The notes under the pieces are model-generated. The model saw only the letters and a list, made by a program, of their open reading frames with translations, was not told the DNA's origin and made no database searches. A stretch of DNA of 64,000 nucleotides from assembly GCA_024516035.1 (NCBI GenBank), contig CM044957.1:44677547-44741546 (forward strand), in the 5' to 3' direction. The DNA is from Bactericera cockerelli (Eukaryota; Arthropoda; Insecta; Hemiptera; Triozidae). Below are positions 62,690-64,000 of the stretch, piece by piece. The position numbers and the translations under genes were made by a program. Within the stretch, counting starts at the first letter, position 1, and every line of letters starts with the position of its first letter.

Positions 62690-63350
62690 ATTTAACTATT
62701 GCCAAAACTTCTCTGTAAATACTTTTATCTGGACAGCTGATGGGGGTTCTTTAAGGAAAGCGGGGTTGATTTGATGACGCTCAAAGAAATGCAGTATCTC
62801 CTTGCTTATTAAAACAGAGATCCCTTCCTGAACGAGCTCCGTCAGCTGACGTTTTTGCAGTTTAGGATTTATGATCCTGGAATTCTCTGAACTCTGTCTC
62901 TGATCCTGCGGATATCTTCTCTGCCATTCTGCATTTTTTTTCGTCGTGTATCGTGGCGTCAAAGAAGGCCAGGCCAACCATCTCTGCATTTAAATACCAG
63001 AGGTGGTTTGATAATAATTTGGTCAAAACTCTGTCTGCTATTTCTTCATCAATAGTCTCGTACTCTAAAGGTGCAATTCCGATCCTAGTGACCGCAACGC
63101 GCGACAGGCGACTGAAGCTAACTACTGCTATCTGTGTATTTTAATGAAGTACTTACCAAAGCACGCGACCGGGTCGCGCGACTGATAGGAGCGACTTTCA
63201 GCAGCAAGATGGTCGCGGTCGCTAGGATCGGAATTACACCTTAAGAGACTCTGCAACATTTTGAAGTCTTGCATGGGTGCCAGCTGGGCCTTATGGGCAT
63301 TAAACCACGCTTTGCAATATACCCTAGGAATCGTCAGAATTATGTCCAAG
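62690..63350 (-). pseudogene. Second relic of the unknown HLWYLN / VNDTAERGV-type family
   Basis: On the minus strand the order is: a piece with LTIPRVYCKAWFNAHKAQLA (63270-63340), then an inserted MITE, then YETIDEEIADRVLTKLL and NHLWYLNAEMVGLAFFD (62950-63060), then VQEGISVLISKEILHFFERHQINPAFLKE (62740-62840). Stops and frame changes separate the pieces. Motif order matches the palindrome relics, but no close VNDTAERGV end is present. Function unknown. Confidence 0.55.
63069..63241. mobile_element. Harbinger-like MITE
   Basis: Inverted ends AGGTG-AATTCCGATCCTAG with flanking TAA (63066-63068 and 63242-63244). A 3-bp TAA site fits PIF/Harbinger. It splits the unknown-protein relic. The core is GC-rich ('gcgcgaccgggtcgcgcg' type). 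Confidence 0.75.
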
Positions 63351-64000
63351 CGCTTCCTCAGTTGCTACTAGTACTTGAGTGTCATTTCTGTCAGTTATCC
63401 CGCACCGATCCAAAATCAGAGATAGCTTCATGGTTGGAAATTCCCTGGTGCCTCGCAGCCTTTTGCAACCAGAATGTCCAGGAAGTTCCTCGCTATCTTG
63501 AGAAGTGCAAATGTCCATTTACATTACATGTTTACCTGGTAGGAGTCTCAACGCCCAGAGTCTTAAAAAAAAAAAACTTCTTTTCTAAAAATAATTTTGG
63601 TCAAAAACATTTTATAATCGTTAGAATAGAATGGCATGTATTAGCCATGCGTTGTATTATATAAAAATGGTACCTACTCTCGTTTTTAAGGAAAAGGTGC
63701 CATTTGCTCGCTCGGATTAAAAGTTTTTGACCATAATTATTTTGAGAAAAGAAGTTTAAAAGTGACCAGAATATAAAACATTCAAAACAATGTAAGCTTT
63801 CATTTGAGATAAACTTAAAGACAAAGTACTGAGCCATTCCGGAGTTACGGCTCCGAAGCCTCGCTCACCAGCCAAAAGTCGCGATTTTTCCAAACTTTGA
63901 GCGCCCAGCGGCTATTTATTTTAATATGTGGATAGACTGCACACTCTGTGGGTTTGGCAGATAAAATTTTCTGACATCTATTTTTTAAAACCATCTTAAC
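63351..64000. other. Right end of window, unassigned
   Basis: I see no supported gene or named repeat. A weak inverted pair of 'cttcttttctaaaaataatt' (63577) and 'aattattttgagaaaagaag' (63733) suggests a foldback element of about 180 bp. Confidence 0.45.

Overview
This window is nuclear DNA of an animal, almost certainly an insect. The genes have short exons with GT/AG introns, the proteins look insect-like, and the introns and intergenic DNA are AT-rich and packed with small mobile elements. A hemipteran is my best guess from the repeat style, but that is a weak inference. All exon joins below were made by hand from phase and homology. No tool was run.

Four genes can be read. (1) Mitochondrial ATP synthase beta subunit, + strand, 1670-15817, nine exons, 518 aa, complete. 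(2) Prolyl 4-hydroxylase alpha subunit, - strand, 33490 down to 18942, ten coding exons, 534 aa, complete. (3) A histidine acid phosphatase of the insect membrane/venom type, + strand, 38857-45658, seven exons, 401 aa, complete. (4) The first two coding exons of a GILT-like thiol reductase, + strand, 54819-55885; the rest lies beyond the window. The genes are unrelated housekeeping, ER and lysosomal/secretory genes with no sign of joint function. P4HA and the phosphatase are divergently arranged with about 5.4 kb between their first recognised coding exons.

The remaining DNA is mostly repeats. I recognise six tRNA-headed SINE families (called A-F), a 5S rRNA-headed SINE family, a retroposon with an (AAC)n tail (family I), and many short non-LTR retrotransposon 3' tails with a GGCATT-type stem-loop. 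DNA transposons include a piggyBac relic and a piggyBac MITE (TTAA sites), a hAT MITE (8-bp duplication), pogo/mariner-like foldbacks (TA sites), a Harbinger-like MITE (TAA site), a 2.7-kb giant palindrome, and a 3.6-kb element abutted end-to-end with a second copy. There are also several minisatellites, one of them about 21 near-identical 34-bp units.

The most unusual theme is that exon edges are themselves duplicated. The P4HA exon 6 acceptor is present four times, the P4HA exon 9 donor twice, the ATP synthase exon 6 acceptor at least twice, the ATP synthase exon 8 donor twice, and the phosphatase exon 2 donor three times. Each copy carries a piece of exon plus the splice site. A second lead is a protein family I cannot name (motifs HLWYLN-E-VGL-FFD and VNDTAERGV), present as relics in both arms of the giant palindrome and again near the right end.
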